Positions 16,788 through 25,368 are shown, numbered from the stretch's first letter. The stretch is 64,000 nt of DNA from Streptomyces fungicidicus (GCF_003665435.1 NZ_CP023407.1:3658001-3722000); one strand, 5' to 3'. Notes: generated from the letters alone by a model not told the origin. Translations and numbers: made by a program.

Positions 16788-18041
16788 CTACGCCTCCCGC
16801 GCGGCCTTCGCCGCGATGTCCGTGCGGTGCTGGGAGCCGTCGAGGCGGATGCGGGCGACCGCGCGGTAGGCCCGGTCGCGGGCCTCGGTGAGGTCCTTGC
16901 CGGTCGCCGTGACGGACAGCACGCGCCCGCCCGCGCTGACGACGGCGTCGCCCTCGCGCCTCGTCCCCGCGTGCAGCACGTACGCGTGCGGGGCGTCCTC
17001 GGCGGCGACCTCGTCCAGGCCGGTGATCGGGTCGCCGGTGCGCGGGGTGGCGGGGTAGTTGTGCGAGGCGACGACCACGGTGACCGCGGCCTCGTCGCTC
17101 CAGCGGGTCGGCTCCAGATGGGCGAGGTTGCCGGTGGCGGCGGCCATCAGCAGCCCGGCCAGCGGGGTCTTCAGCCGGGCCAGCACCACCTGGGTCTCGG
17201 GGTCGCCGAAGCGGGCGTTGAACTCGATCACGCGGACACCGCGCGAGGTGATCGCGAGGCCCGCGTAGAGCAGCCCGGAGAACGGGGTGCCGCGGCGGCG
17301 CATCTCGTCCACGGTCGGCTGGAGGACGGTCTGCACGACCTCGTCGACCAGCTTGGGGTCGGCCCACGGCAGCGGGGAGTACGCCCCCATGCCGCCGGTG
17401 TTCGGCCCCTCGTCGCCGTCCAGCGCGCGCTTGAAGTCCTGGGCGGGCTGCAGGGGGACCACGGTCTCGCCGTCGGTGATCGCGAAGAGGGAGACCTCGG
17501 GGCCGTCGAGGAACTCCTCGACGACCACGCGATCACAGGCGCCCGCGTGCGCGCGGGCCGCCTCGACGTCGTCGGTGACGACGACGCCCTTGCCGGCGGC
17601 GAGTCCGTCGTCCTTGACGACGTAGGGCGCGCCGAACGCGCCGAACGCCGCGTCGGCCTCCTCGGGCGTCGTGCAGACGTAACTGCGGGCGGTGGGCACG
17701 CCGGCCGCCGCCATCACGTCCTTGGCGAAGGCCTTGGAGCCCTCGAGCCGGGCGGCCTCCTTGGAGGGGCCGAAGACCGGGATGCCCGCGTCGCGCACGG
17801 CGTCGGCGACACCGGCGACGAGCGGCGCCTCGGGGCCGACCACCACGAGGTCCGCGCCGAGGCTCCGGGCCAGCGCGGAGACGGCCGCGCCGTCGAGGGC
17901 GTCGACCTGGTGCAGCTCGGCGACCCCGGCGATGCCGGCGTTGCCGGGCGCGCAGTGCAGCGCGGTGACGTCGGGATCGAGGGACAGGGAGTGGCACAGG
18001 GCGTGTTCGCGGGCGCCGCTGCCGATGACGAGGACCTTCAC
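16788..18041 (-). CDS. purD: PurD, GAR synthetase
   Basis: Phosphoribosylamine-glycine ligase (417 residues), step two of purine synthesis, with ATP-grasp fold. It begins MKVLVIGSGAREHALCHSL, the family signature. Also visible are VVGPEAPLVAGVADAVRDAG, PYVVKDDGLAAGKGVVV (ATP-grasp lysine), GGMGAYSP and the metal-binding FNARFGDPETQVVLARL. It is preceded by 132 bp without a gene that separate it from dnaX on the same strand. Confidence 0.98.
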   Translation of the reverse strand: MKVLVIGSGAREHALCHSLSLDPDVTALHCAPGNAGIAGVAELHQVDALDGAAVSALARSLGADLVVVGPEAPLVAGVADAVRDAGIPVFGPSKEAARLEGSKAFAKDVMAAAGVPTARSYVCTTPEEADAAFGAFGAPYVVKDDGLAAGKGVVVTDDVEAARAHAGACDRVVVEEFLDGPEVSLFAITDGETVVPLQPAQDFKRALDGDEGPNTGGMGAYSPLPWADPKLVDEVVQTVLQPTVDEMRRRGTPFSGLLYAGLAITSRGVRVIEFNARFGDPETQVVLARLKTPLAGLLMAAATGNLAHLEPTRWSDEAAVTVVVASHNYPATPRTGDPITGLDEVAAEDAPHAYVLHAGTRREGDAVVSAGGRVLSVTATGKDLTEARDRAYRAVARIRLDGSQHRTDIAAKAAREA

Positions 18042-18173
18042 GGGGGTCAGCCTAACGGCAGACGGCGGCTTCCCCTTGTGCGGGCTTCCGAAGGGGCGGG
18101 AGGGGAACCTTTGTGGCTTCCTCCAGACGCCCTCGCCTCCGCCCGGTGCGCCGAGGCCCGGTGGGCGTGCGGC

Positions 18174-20423
18174 TCACTCGTTGGTGAACTCCTCGACGAC
18201 CGTCGCGCCGAGCTCCCGCACCAGCAGGTCCTGACCGGAGAGGGCGGACTCGTCCAGGTCCGGGTCGTCGTCCTCCGGGGTGTCGTCCTCGGGCGAGACG
18301 GGAGGCGGCGGCTCCGGGGCGGACGGGCGGGGCGCCGGCGCGGAGGCGGGCGCGGGTGCGGAGGGGCCGCCGCCGGCCGGCCGGGCGGGCGCGGCGGGCG
18401 GTGCCGCCGGCTGGGGAGCGGGGGGACGCCCGCCGCCACCGGCGCCGGGACCGCCGTACCCGCCGCCACCGCCGTGGCCACCGCCGCCGGACCATCCGCC
18501 GGGTGGTCCGGCCGGGGCCGGGGCCGGTGTGCCGCCGCCGGACGGGTCGACGACCGCCTCGATCTTCCACTGCACGCTGAACTGCTCGGCCAGCGCCTGG
18601 CGCAGCACGTCCTCGCTGCCGCTGCTGAGGAAGTTGTCCCGCGCGCCGGCGTTGACGAAGCCGATCTGGAGGGTCGTGCCGTCGAAGCCGGTCACCTGGG
18701 CGTTCTGGCTGAGCAGGATCCAGGTGAAGCGGCGACGGTTCTTCACCGTCTCCAGGATGTTGGGCCAGAGCATGCGGGGGTCGAGCCCACCGCCGCCGCC
18801 ACCCGAGGGCGCCGGGGCCGCAGGGACCGTCTGGGGCGCGGGGGTGGGGGTGGGGGTGGGCGTCGGGGCGGCCGCGGGGGACTGGCCGGCGCCCGTCGGG
18901 GCGGCCGTGGGCCAGCCGCCGGGCCGGCGGCCGCCGCCCGCGGGGGCCGCGGTGGGCCAGGCGCCGGGGGCGTTCGGCGCGGGCGGCGCGTCGGCCGCCG
19001 GGGGCTGCTGGGCCGCCGGAGCGGGAGCGGCCGGAGCGGCCGGAGGTGCCGGAGCGGCGGGTGCGGGCGTGGGCGCGAGGGCAGGCGCGGGGGCGGGCGG
19101 TGCCGGGGCGGGAGCCGGGCCGGGTCCCCGAACCGCCGCCCGGGCCGCGGCGGGGCCGCCTCCCGGCTCGACGGGGCCCTGCCCCTGGGCTCCCCCGTGA
19201 ACCTCCGGAGCGGGCACGTACCCCATGGGGGGCGTGCCCGCGGCGGCGCCGCCCGCGGAGAAGTTGACGCCGCGCTCGACGCGGTCCAGGCGGGCCATGA
19301 CCGAGCGCTCGTCGCCGTAGGCCGCGGGGAGCAGCACGCGCGCGCAGATCAGTTCGAGCTGGAGGCGGGGCGCGTGGGCGCCGCGCATCTCGGTGAGCCC
19401 CTGGTTGACGAGGTCGGCGGCGCGGCTCAGCTCGGCGGCCCCGAAGGTGCCGGCCTGGGCCTGCATCCGCTCGATGACGTCGGCGGGCGCGTCGATGAGC
19501 CCCTTCTCGGCGGCGTCCGGCACGGCGGCGAGGATCACCAGGTCCCGCAGCCGCTCCAGCAGATCGGCGACGAACCGGCGGGGGTCGTTGCCCCCCTCGA
19601 TCACCCGGTCGACGACCTCGAAGGCGGCGGCGCCGTCACCGGTCGCGAAGGCCTCGACGACGGAGTCCAGCAGGGAGCCGTCGGTGTACCCGAGCAGGGA
19701 GGTGGCCATGGCGTACGTCACACCCTGCTCGCCCGCACCGGCGAGCAGCTGGTCCATGACGGACATCGAGTCACGCACGGATCCCGCGCCGGCCCGCACG
19801 ACGAGCGGCAGGACGCCCTCCTCGACGGGGATCTCCTCCTTGCCGCACACCTCGCCGAGGTACTCCCGCAGGGTGCCGGGCGGCACGAGACGGAACGGGT
19901 AGTGGTGCGTGCGCGACCGGATGGTCCCGATGACCTTCTCGGGCTCGGTGGTGGCGAAGATGAACTTGAGGTGCTCCGGGGGCTCCTCGACGACCTTGAG
20001 CAGCGCGTTGAAACCGGCCGACGTGACCATGTGGGCCTCGTCGATGATGTAGATCTTGTAGCGGCTGCCCGCGGGCCCGAAGAACGCCTTCTCGCGCAGG
20101 TCACGGGCGTCGTCCACACCACCGTGCGAGGCCGCGTCGATCTCGATGACGTCGATCGAACCGGGCCCGTTGCGCGCGAGGTCCTGGCAGGACTGGCACT
20201 CCCCGCACGGCGTGGGCGTGGGGCCCTTCTCGCAGTTCAGACAGCGCGCGAGGATGCGCGCGCTGGTCGTCTTGCCGCAGCCGCGCGGACCGCTGAACAG
20301 GTACGCGTGATTGACCCGGTTGTTCCGCAGCGCCTGCTGCAACGGGTCAGTGACATGCTCCTGCCCGATGACCTCGGCGAAGGACTCCGGGCGGTAACGG
20401 CGGTAGAGCGCGAGAGACGACAC
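18174..20423 (-). CDS. dnaX: DnaX, DNA polymerase III gamma/tau subunit
   Basis: Clamp-loader ATPase, 749 residues from the GTG at 20421-20423 (VSSLALYRRYRPESFAEVIG); the frame stays open upstream but this is the family start. Walker A GPRGCGKT is at 45-52, zinc cysteines at 64, 73, 76 and 79, IIDEAHMV is the Walker B/DEXH box and RSRTHHYPFR the sensor region. After about residue 400 comes a long Pro/Ala/Gly linker, then a tau-like C-terminal domain (about 560-640, RFTWILLSQNAQVTG) and another low-complexity stretch. No programmed frameshift site was evident. Confidence 0.96.
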   Translation of the reverse strand: MSSLALYRRYRPESFAEVIGQEHVTDPLQQALRNNRVNHAYLFSGPRGCGKTTSARILARCLNCEKGPTPTPCGECQSCQDLARNGPGSIDVIEIDAASHGGVDDARDLREKAFFGPAGSRYKIYIIDEAHMVTSAGFNALLKVVEEPPEHLKFIFATTEPEKVIGTIRSRTHHYPFRLVPPGTLREYLGEVCGKEEIPVEEGVLPLVVRAGAGSVRDSMSVMDQLLAGAGEQGVTYAMATSLLGYTDGSLLDSVVEAFATGDGAAAFEVVDRVIEGGNDPRRFVADLLERLRDLVILAAVPDAAEKGLIDAPADVIERMQAQAGTFGAAELSRAADLVNQGLTEMRGAHAPRLQLELICARVLLPAAYGDERSVMARLDRVERGVNFSAGGAAAGTPPMGYVPAPEVHGGAQGQGPVEPGGGPAAARAAVRGPGPAPAPAPPAPAPALAPTPAPAAPAPPAAPAAPAPAAQQPPAADAPPAPNAPGAWPTAAPAGGGRRPGGWPTAAPTGAGQSPAAAPTPTPTPTPAPQTVPAAPAPSGGGGGGLDPRMLWPNILETVKNRRRFTWILLSQNAQVTGFDGTTLQIGFVNAGARDNFLSSGSEDVLRQALAEQFSVQWKIEAVVDPSGGGTPAPAPAGPPGGWSGGGGHGGGGGYGGPGAGGGGRPPAPQPAAPPAAPARPAGGGPSAPAPASAPAPRPSAPEPPPPVSPEDDTPEDDDPDLDESALSGQDLLVRELGATVVEEFTNE

Positions 20424-20480
20424 GCATACGAGGTTATAGGCGCCCACCGACAACCGGACCGGACGCCCGGACACGCAAGC

Positions 20481-20566
20481 GCCCCCCACGCACCCGCCAG
20501 AGCCGACCTACCCTTGCTGCCTTCCGGCCCTGGGGGAGTTCAGTCAGATAGCGCCGCGTGAGGGGC
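20481..20566 (-). ncRNA. ffs: SRP RNA (small bacterial 4.5S type)
   Basis: Read on the minus strand, the conserved Ffh-binding core GGCCGGAAGGCAGCAAGG lies in the centre. The ends GCCCCTCACGC (20566-20556) and GCGTGGGGGGC (20491-20481) form an 11-bp closing helix, giving an 86-nt RNA of the short Alu-less type. It lies 57 bp upstream of the dnaX start in the same direction, a common streptomycete arrangement. Exact mature ends are inferred from the helix. Confidence 0.93.
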
Positions 20567-20642
20567 TACGCAGAGGCTACCCCATGTCCGGGGCCGGGAA
20601 CGAGTTCGCGAGCACTCCTCTCGGTCATGTAATGTTCCCAGC

Positions 20643-20730
20643 GGAGGATTCGCCTAGAGGCCTAGGGCGCACGCTTGGAAAGCGTGTTGGGGGCAACCCC
20701 TCACGAGTTCGAATCTCGTATCCTCCGCCA
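20643..20730 (+). tRNA. tRNA-Ser(GGA), integration target of element 1
   Basis: Acceptor GGAGGAT (20643-20649) pairs with ATCCTCC (20720-20726). The discriminator is G20727 and CCA is encoded at 20728-20730. The anticodon is GGA in loop TTGGAAA, followed by a long variable arm as in serine tRNAs. TAATGT at 20630-20635 is a plausible -10 box. The 3' part from 20675 on belongs to the 88-bp repeat duplicated at 39915, so insertion left the gene intact. Confidence 0.96.
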
Positions 20731-20762
20731 GTGCCTCACCGGGCACGATGTCGAAGGGCCCC
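20675..20762 (+). repeat. attL, 88-bp direct repeat
   Basis: Identical to 39915-40002. It covers the tRNA-Ser anticodon-loop region through its 3' end and the left half of the transcription terminator stem. Divergence begins exactly at 20763 (A versus C on the right). Confidence 0.95.
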
Positions 20763-20786
20763 ACCGCTTGCGGTGGGGCCCTTCGA
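20751..20786 (+). terminator. Element-supplied terminator of tRNA-Ser(GGA)
   Basis: TCGAAGGGCCCCACCG pairs with CGGTGGGGCCCTTCGA around a CTTG loop. The first 12 bases are att core and the rest is element DNA, so the element rebuilds a working hairpin after insertion. Confidence 0.8.
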
Positions 20787-20792
20787 CGTTGA

Positions 20793-20816
20793 GGGTTGCA
20801 GTTCGGGTTGCAGTTG
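20793..20816. repeat. Tandem 12-bp arm-type site, left end
   Basis: GGGTTGCAGTTC followed directly by GGGTTGCAGTTG, 30 bp inside the left att core. The same 12-bp unit pair occurs near the right end at 39798-39821. Likely integrase or Xis arm-binding sites; this is inference from position and repetition. Confidence 0.55.
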
Positions 20817-20905
20817 CCGCGATCCGGCGGTGACGGCTCCCTGCGCGCAGAAGTAGCTGGCCTGGTTCTTCTGCGCCGACCTGAACTTCTGGCAAGGTGC
20901 CACGC

Positions 20906-21694
20906 ATGGGGGTCTCCGAGAAGACGCGCAAGATTGTGTGGGCTGAAGCCGGCGGGAGATGTTCAATCTGCCGTGGCGAGGTGATCACCCCAGGGACGGA
21001 CTGTGATGATCCGTCTGTGTTCGGCGAAGAGGCACACATCGTGGCTCGTTCCAAAGGCGGTCCGCGGGCGGGGGACCTGGACGACGCCTCCAAGCACAGC
21101 CATACGAATCTGCTGCTGTTGTGCAGTAGGCACCACAAGCAGGTCGATGATCAACCAGCCCACTTCACGGTTGAGCGACTCAGGGAGATCAAGGAGCAGC
21201 ATGCCGCTTGGGTCCGGCGCTCACTGGACGACGGTGCCTCAGGCGGCGTGAAGCTCGTTCCCGACCCGGCTTTCCCGCAGCCCCGGGCGTTGGCACTGAT
21301 CACCCGGGGAAACCCTCTATGGAACATGATCAAGACAAGTGTGGCGTTCGAGTACGCCCTGCCGGACGGTCTTCCTGACGACGAAGAGTCCTTGATCGTG
21401 GAGTTCCTGGACCTGCTCCGGGACTACCTGGACATCGCCCCAGAGCTTCACAGTGTGCGTGACAACCGGGACGCGGAGAAGACACTTGAGGGCTACGTCC
21501 ACGAGCTCGCCGAACGGGATTTCCTCGTGGGCGCCTACGTGCGTCACCTGCTCTACGTCGATGGTCGTGGCGATCCCCTGGCATGGCCCATGCTCCGGGT
21601 CGAGGTTCTGCCCACGTCAGTCGCCGTCATCACGGACCAGGCTGGTCGGCCCTACACCACCGAGCGAAGCGAAGAGCAGCTCGCCGAAGAGTAG
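20906..21694 (+). CDS. HNH endonuclease-domain protein
   Basis: 262 residues from the ATG at 20906, with AAGG 8-9 bp upstream; a GTG 9 bp earlier is possible. The N-terminal HNH fold shows CSIC (C19, C22), EEAHIVARSKGG with H44, then TNLLLLCSRHHKQVDD with N68, C73, H76 and H77, a complete zinc and catalytic set. The C-terminal 150 residues (PRALALITRGNPLWNMIK onward) are an unrecognised acidic alpha/beta domain. Placed right next to attL in a defence-rich element, it could be a restriction-type nuclease, but the partner and trigger are unknown. Confidence 0.8.
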   Translation: MGVSEKTRKIVWAEAGGRCSICRGEVITPGTDCDDPSVFGEEAHIVARSKGGPRAGDLDDASKHSHTNLLLLCSRHHKQVDDQPAHFTVERLREIKEQHAAWVRRSLDDGASGGVKLVPDPAFPQPRALALITRGNPLWNMIKTSVAFEYALPDGLPDDEESLIVEFLDLLRDYLDIAPELHSVRDNRDAEKTLEGYVHELAERDFLVGAYVRHLLYVDGRGDPLAWPMLRVEVLPTSVAVITDQAGRPYTTERSEEQLAEE

Positions 21695-21725
21695 GACTTC
21701 GGTGGGCGTGCACAGCCAGCTCGAT

Positions 21726-21763
21726 GGGGTCGGCCCGAACGCCGATGCGTTCGGGCCGACCCC
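21726..21763. terminator. Bidirectional terminator between HNH gene and integrase
   Basis: A 16-bp perfect stem GGGGTCGGCCCGAACG (21726-21741) pairs with 21748-21763 around CCGATG. It lies between the convergent HNH (plus) and integrase (minus) genes. Confidence 0.8.
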
Positions 21764-21787
21764 TTGCCGGCCTGGGACCAGAGCCGG

Positions 21788-22480
21788 TCAACCAGCAGGA
21801 GGCTCCTCAGGCAGCGGCCAGAGGAGGCCGCCGATCTTGTCGGCGGTGTCCGTGAGCACCCGGTTGGTGAGGTGCTGGTAGCGGCGACGCATCCGGGCGG
21901 ACTTGCCGGGCTCCCAGCCCATGATTGCGTCAACGACCGTGTCCGGTACGCCGAGGATCAGCAGGACGGTCGCCGCCGTGTGACGGGCGTCGTGGAGGCG
22001 GCCCGAGCGTAGGCCCGCCGCCTTGAGGAGATCCTTCCACTCATGGTGGTCGGTGTTCGGGTTGAGGGGCTCGCCAGTCGGGGAGGCGAAGACGTACCCC
22101 TTCTCCGTCCAGAGGTCGCCGGCCAGTCGCCGTTCGCGCTCCTGCTCACGCCGGTGCTGGAGCAGGAGCTGTACCAGCGGGTCGGGGATGCCGATCGGCC
22201 GGCGTCCGGCGCGAGACTTGGTGTCCTTGGTCTCGCGGCGGATGTTGACCTTCTGCGGGCAGAAGCCGGGCTTGCGCCCGCAGCGGTCGCCGCAGCCGTG
22301 CTCGTACCGTGGCCGCAGCCGGTTGCGGTGGACCGTCATGACCCGCAGCTCGAAGTCGACGTCCGTCCCACTTGAGACCGAGGACCTCGCCCTGGCGCAG
22401 CCCGAGTGCCAGGGATATGACCCAGCGCGCCGGGTGCCGGGTCTTGTTGGCCAGGTCGAGGAGCTTCTGCACTTCCTAAA
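21788..22480 (-). pseudogene. Tyrosine integrase remnant (N-terminal deletion plus frameshift)
   Basis: The catalytic domain of a phage-type tyrosine recombinase is present in two frames. VQKLLDLANKTRHPARWVIS and ALGLRQGEVLGLKW (catalytic Arg) read in one frame down to about 22375. VDFELRVMTVHRNRLRPRY, the cysteine cluster HGCGDRCGRKPGFCPQ, HDARHTAATVLL (His/Arg) and RRRYQHLT (Tyr) read in the other. Compared with the intact relative at 58841-60109 the break looks like one extra base after LKW (codon run TGG GAC GG). The arm-binding and core-binding N-terminus (about 200 residues) is missing upstream of 22480. Confidence 0.85.
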
Positions 22481-22547
22481 GCGATGGCCCTGGTGCGGGA
22501 GGGCACCGACGCCCGTCCGCACCTGGTCGACTGACCTTCATCGCAAG

Positions 22548-22582
22548 GCGTTGCCCGGAACCGAACCGATTCCGGGCAACGC
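22548..22582. repeat. 13-bp inverted repeat upstream of mobC
   Basis: GCGTTGCCCGGAA (22548-22560) and TTCCGGGCAACGC (22570-22582) form a perfect stem with a 9-base loop. It lies between the broken integrase and mobC. It may be a terminator or part of the transfer origin; there is no T-run on either side. Confidence 0.6.
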
Positions 22583-22693
22583 CCTCTTCCCGGTCCACTA
22601 CACGAGATGCCTGGCTGGGCCAAGCCGTCGAGTCCCCGGGCACTCGCCTCGCCCACTCCACACCACACACAGGCAGGAGCCTCCAAACTTCCC

Positions 22694-23551
22694 GTGAGCC
22701 GTAATCCGTTCTCCCGCAAGGCCAAGCCCGCCAAGTCCGCGCCGCCCCGTAGCCTCCTCGCAGCGCACCCGCCCACGCCCGACCAGGGCTTTGACGGGGT
22801 CGCCCTCCACCCGACAGCGGAGCGAGCTGGGGCGAAGTCCGCATCGCCTGGGGGCGATGCGGACTTCGCGCTCGTGTCCGCTCCGGCGGGGGCGGAGGCC
22901 GGCCCGGCCCACGGGGCCGGGACAGAGACGGGCGGGGAGGCCGAGCGCGGCCTCCACCAGAACACGCAGCCGCCCGCCGAGCCGAGCGAGCCAACCGCCG
23001 CCCCTGCCGTACGCATCGCGCCGACCGTGAACACCGACGTGTTCATGCACCACGGTGTCGCCGCCAACGATGTCCCTGCCCCCGCTCACGCCGACACCGC
23101 ACCCGGCGCCGAGCGCCGCCGGCACCTGAGCGAAGTCCTCTACCGGCCTCGCTCCGGGACCAAACGCACTCTGCAACTGACCTGCTCGGCCGAACCAGCG
23201 GAGCGCGCCTTCATCGACCTCGCCGCCCGTAAGGCGAAGCGCTCCCGCTCGGCCTACCTCATGGACTGCGCCCTCACCTTCGCCCACGCCTACCTGTCCG
23301 ACCGCCGTCCCGAAGGCATCGCCCCGCTCCCGTCCCCACAGGCCACCCAGGACCTGATGATTCTGTTCGGCAGGCTGATCAGGGAGTTCGGCCGCACCGG
23401 GAGCAACCTCAACCAGCTCGTCCGGGCTGTCCACCAAGGAGAGCTGCCCGACCGAGCCGAAGAGATCCTCAACGAGCTTCACCAGGTCGCCCAGCGCACC
23501 CGTCTGCTGCTGGACCAGACCCTGGCCGGAGGTGGTCACCGTGGTGCCTGA
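22694..23551 (+). CDS. MobC-family mobilization protein
   Basis: Up to 285 residues from the GTG at 22694; the true start may lie further in, because the first 130 residues are Pro/Ala-rich and overlap a long inverted repeat. The C-terminal half is MobC-like: TLQLTCSAEPAERAFIDLAA with a ribbon-helix-helix feel, then LIREFGRTGSNLNQLVRAVH and ILNELHQVAQRTRLLLDQ. MobC assists relaxase in melting DNA at oriT. The stop overlaps the relaxase start by 11 bp, so the two are translationally coupled. Confidence 0.75.
   Translation: MSRNPFSRKAKPAKSAPPRSLLAAHPPTPDQGFDGVALHPTAERAGAKSASPGGDADFALVSAPAGAEAGPAHGAGTETGGEAERGLHQNTQPPAEPSEPTAAPAVRIAPTVNTDVFMHHGVAANDVPAPAHADTAPGAERRRHLSEVLYRPRSGTKRTLQLTCSAEPAERAFIDLAARKAKRSRSAYLMDCALTFAHAYLSDRRPEGIAPLPSPQATQDLMILFGRLIREFGRTGSNLNQLVRAVHQGELPDRAEEILNELHQVAQRTRLLLDQTLAGGGHRGA
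22832..22869. other. Long perfect inverted repeat, candidate oriT
   Basis: GCGAAGTCCGCATCGCC (22832-22848) and its exact complement (22853-22869) are separated by four bases, TGGG. It sits at the head of the mobC-relaxase operon, where transfer origins of mobilizable elements normally lie. Its arms show through the low-complexity mobC N-terminus. Assignment as oriT is inference; the nic site is not identified. Confidence 0.5.
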
Positions 23552-25310
23552 CGTCTCCACCGGCGACCGCAGCCGCGGCCTCCTCTCCTACCTCTTCGGC
23601 CCCGGCCGCCGTAACGAGCACACCGACCCGCACATCGTCGCCGCGTTCGCGATGCCCGGCATCAACGACCCCGGCCGCATTCCCCTCGACCAACACCACG
23701 ACGCTCTCAGCGAACTGGCCGACTACCTCGACCAGCCGGTGAAGCTTCGCGAACAGCGGCTGGGCAAGAAGGTGCCGCAGCACATGTGGCACTGCCCCGT
23801 CCGCACCGCACCGGGCGACCGCTACCTCACCGACGAAGAGTGGGCCGAGGTCGCCCGCCGCATCGTCCACGCCACTGGCATCGCCGAACACGGTGACGAC
23901 GCGGCCTGCAGGTGGATCGCCGTACGGCACGCCGAGGACCATATTCACATCATGGCGACCGGTGTCCGAGAAGACGGCCGCCGCCCCCGCAACAAGGGTG
24001 ACGGCCGACGGGCCCAGGCCGAATGCCGCAGAATCGAGGCAGAACTCGGCCTGCGCCGGCTGAAGTCCGGTGACGCGACAGCGCCGAAGACGCCGACCGG
24101 GCCGGAGGTCGCCAAGGCCGAGCGGCAGGGCCACAAGAACACAGCACGGGTCTGGCTTCGCGAGCACGCCTACGCCGCCGCAGCGGCAGCCCGCGACGAG
24201 GACGAGTTCTTCGCCGTGCTGACGTCTCTCGGGCTCAAGGTCCGACCCCGTCTCGGTCCCGTCACCGGGGAAGTCACCGGCTACAGCCTCGCCACCGCCG
24301 ACGACACCGATGCCAAGGGCGAGCCCATCTTCTACAGCGGCTCCGCACTCGCTCCGGACCTGTCCCTGAACCGGCTCCGCGAGCGCTTCGGTCCGGCCGA
24401 AGGCGAGGCTGCAGGGCAGGCCACAGCGTTGCACGCGAGCCGGGCAGAGGCAGGCGACTCCTGGCGGCACGCTGATGGGAAGCTGCGCACCGCCTATGCG
24501 CTCGTCACCAGGGCCAACGGCGAAACGGCAGGAGGTGAAGTCGATGCCCAAGTGCAGGCTCAGGTTGCGGCATTCGCCAAGCTGCTGCGCAACACCGCAG
24601 TCTCGGCGCCGCGCCAGCTCCGGGCTGAACTGCAAGCGGCAGCCATCGCCTTCAACCGCGCCAACCGCTCCGCCATCCGAGCCGAGCACCGGGCCGCCGA
24701 CGCCCTGCGTCAGGCCGGAAGGACGCTGCTGACCGCACCCACCGGCAAGGACGGCGACTTCGTCGCTGCGGCGCTCGCCTCAGCCGTCTTCCTACTCATC
24801 GCCCTCACCGAGTGGCACGCCCAGCGCGGTCACGAGCAGCAGGCGGCAGCCGCCCAGCAGTCCCTCGTCCACCTCCGGGCCGCCCGACAGCAGGTTGCCC
24901 GGCCGGCCCTTGCTCAGCTCGCCGCACGCGCCCCGAGTCCCCAAGCACAGGATCGGCTCGCGGCAGCCGTCCGAGCTACGATCCCCGAGCACGCACACCG
25001 CATCCTGGCCGACCCGGCTTGGCCCGCGCTGGCCACCGCCCTCGCCCAGGCCGAGTCCGCTGGCACCCCGACCCGCCGGGCCTTGGCCGACCTGTCCGGG
25101 CAACGGGAACTCGACACCGCGGACCGACCGGCCGAGATCCTGGTCTGGCGTCTGCGTAACGCCACCGCCGAGCGAGTCAGCCAGCGGGTGCGGAGCGCGG
25201 CCACCCGCAGTGCTCGCAGCACCCACCTGCCGCCGGACACGGGTGCACCCGCTGTTCCGGTCGTGCAGCCGCAACCGGCGGACGTGAACCGCCGACGTCC
25301 GAGCCGCTGA
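23541..25310 (+). CDS. Relaxase / mobilization nuclease
   Basis: 589 residues from the GTG at 23541, chosen for the GGAGG 8 bp upstream. The N-terminal 200 residues are the nicking domain: LLSYLFGPGRRNEHTDPH near the start (Y17 is a candidate nucleophile), HMWHC at 81-85, and the metal-binding histidine triad in RHAEDHIHIM (H130, H134, H136). A long helical Ala/Arg-rich C-terminus follows, as in actinobacterial MobA proteins. It would cut oriT and pilot single-stranded DNA through a helper conjugation system. The operon ends at a hairpin. Confidence 0.85.
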   Translation: MVPDVSTGDRSRGLLSYLFGPGRRNEHTDPHIVAAFAMPGINDPGRIPLDQHHDALSELADYLDQPVKLREQRLGKKVPQHMWHCPVRTAPGDRYLTDEEWAEVARRIVHATGIAEHGDDAACRWIAVRHAEDHIHIMATGVREDGRRPRNKGDGRRAQAECRRIEAELGLRRLKSGDATAPKTPTGPEVAKAERQGHKNTARVWLREHAYAAAAAARDEDEFFAVLTSLGLKVRPRLGPVTGEVTGYSLATADDTDAKGEPIFYSGSALAPDLSLNRLRERFGPAEGEAAGQATALHASRAEAGDSWRHADGKLRTAYALVTRANGETAGGEVDAQVQAQVAAFAKLLRNTAVSAPRQLRAELQAAAIAFNRANRSAIRAEHRAADALRQAGRTLLTAPTGKDGDFVAAALASAVFLLIALTEWHAQRGHEQQAAAAQQSLVHLRAARQQVARPALAQLAARAPSPQAQDRLAAAVRATIPEHAHRILADPAWPALATALAQAESAGTPTRRALADLSGQRELDTADRPAEILVWRLRNATAERVSQRVRSAATRSARSTHLPPDTGAPAVPVVQPQPADVNRRRPSR

Positions 25311-25332
25311 CGTGACCCTTCCCATGCTGGAA

Positions 25333-25368
25333 GCTGCCGTCGTGCTTCAGCAGGAGCACGACGGCAGC
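25333..25368 (+). terminator. Terminator of the mobC-relaxase operon
   Basis: A 14-bp stem GCTGCCGTCGTGCT/AGCACGACGGCAGC has loop TCAGCAGG, followed by ATGTTT. It starts 22 bp after the relaxase stop. The remaining sequence to 25500 shows no gene. Confidence 0.8.

Noticed and set aside
18174..20423. Programmed frameshift in dnaX as in E. coli
   Set aside because: No A-rich slippery site with a downstream stop was found; one full-length frame is present.
20424..20489. Upstream extension of DnaX by 22 codons
   Set aside because: It would reach into the SRP RNA 3' end, and the family start is the GTG at 20423.
16782..20561. 1,259-codon plus-strand frame across purD and dnaX
   Set aside because: Spans the antisense of two known genes and an RNA gene; no start site or domain.
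22598..23560. Minus-strand frame opposite mobC
   Set aside because: The MobC motif and the GTG/RBS coupling to relaxase support the plus strand; the minus reading has no domain.
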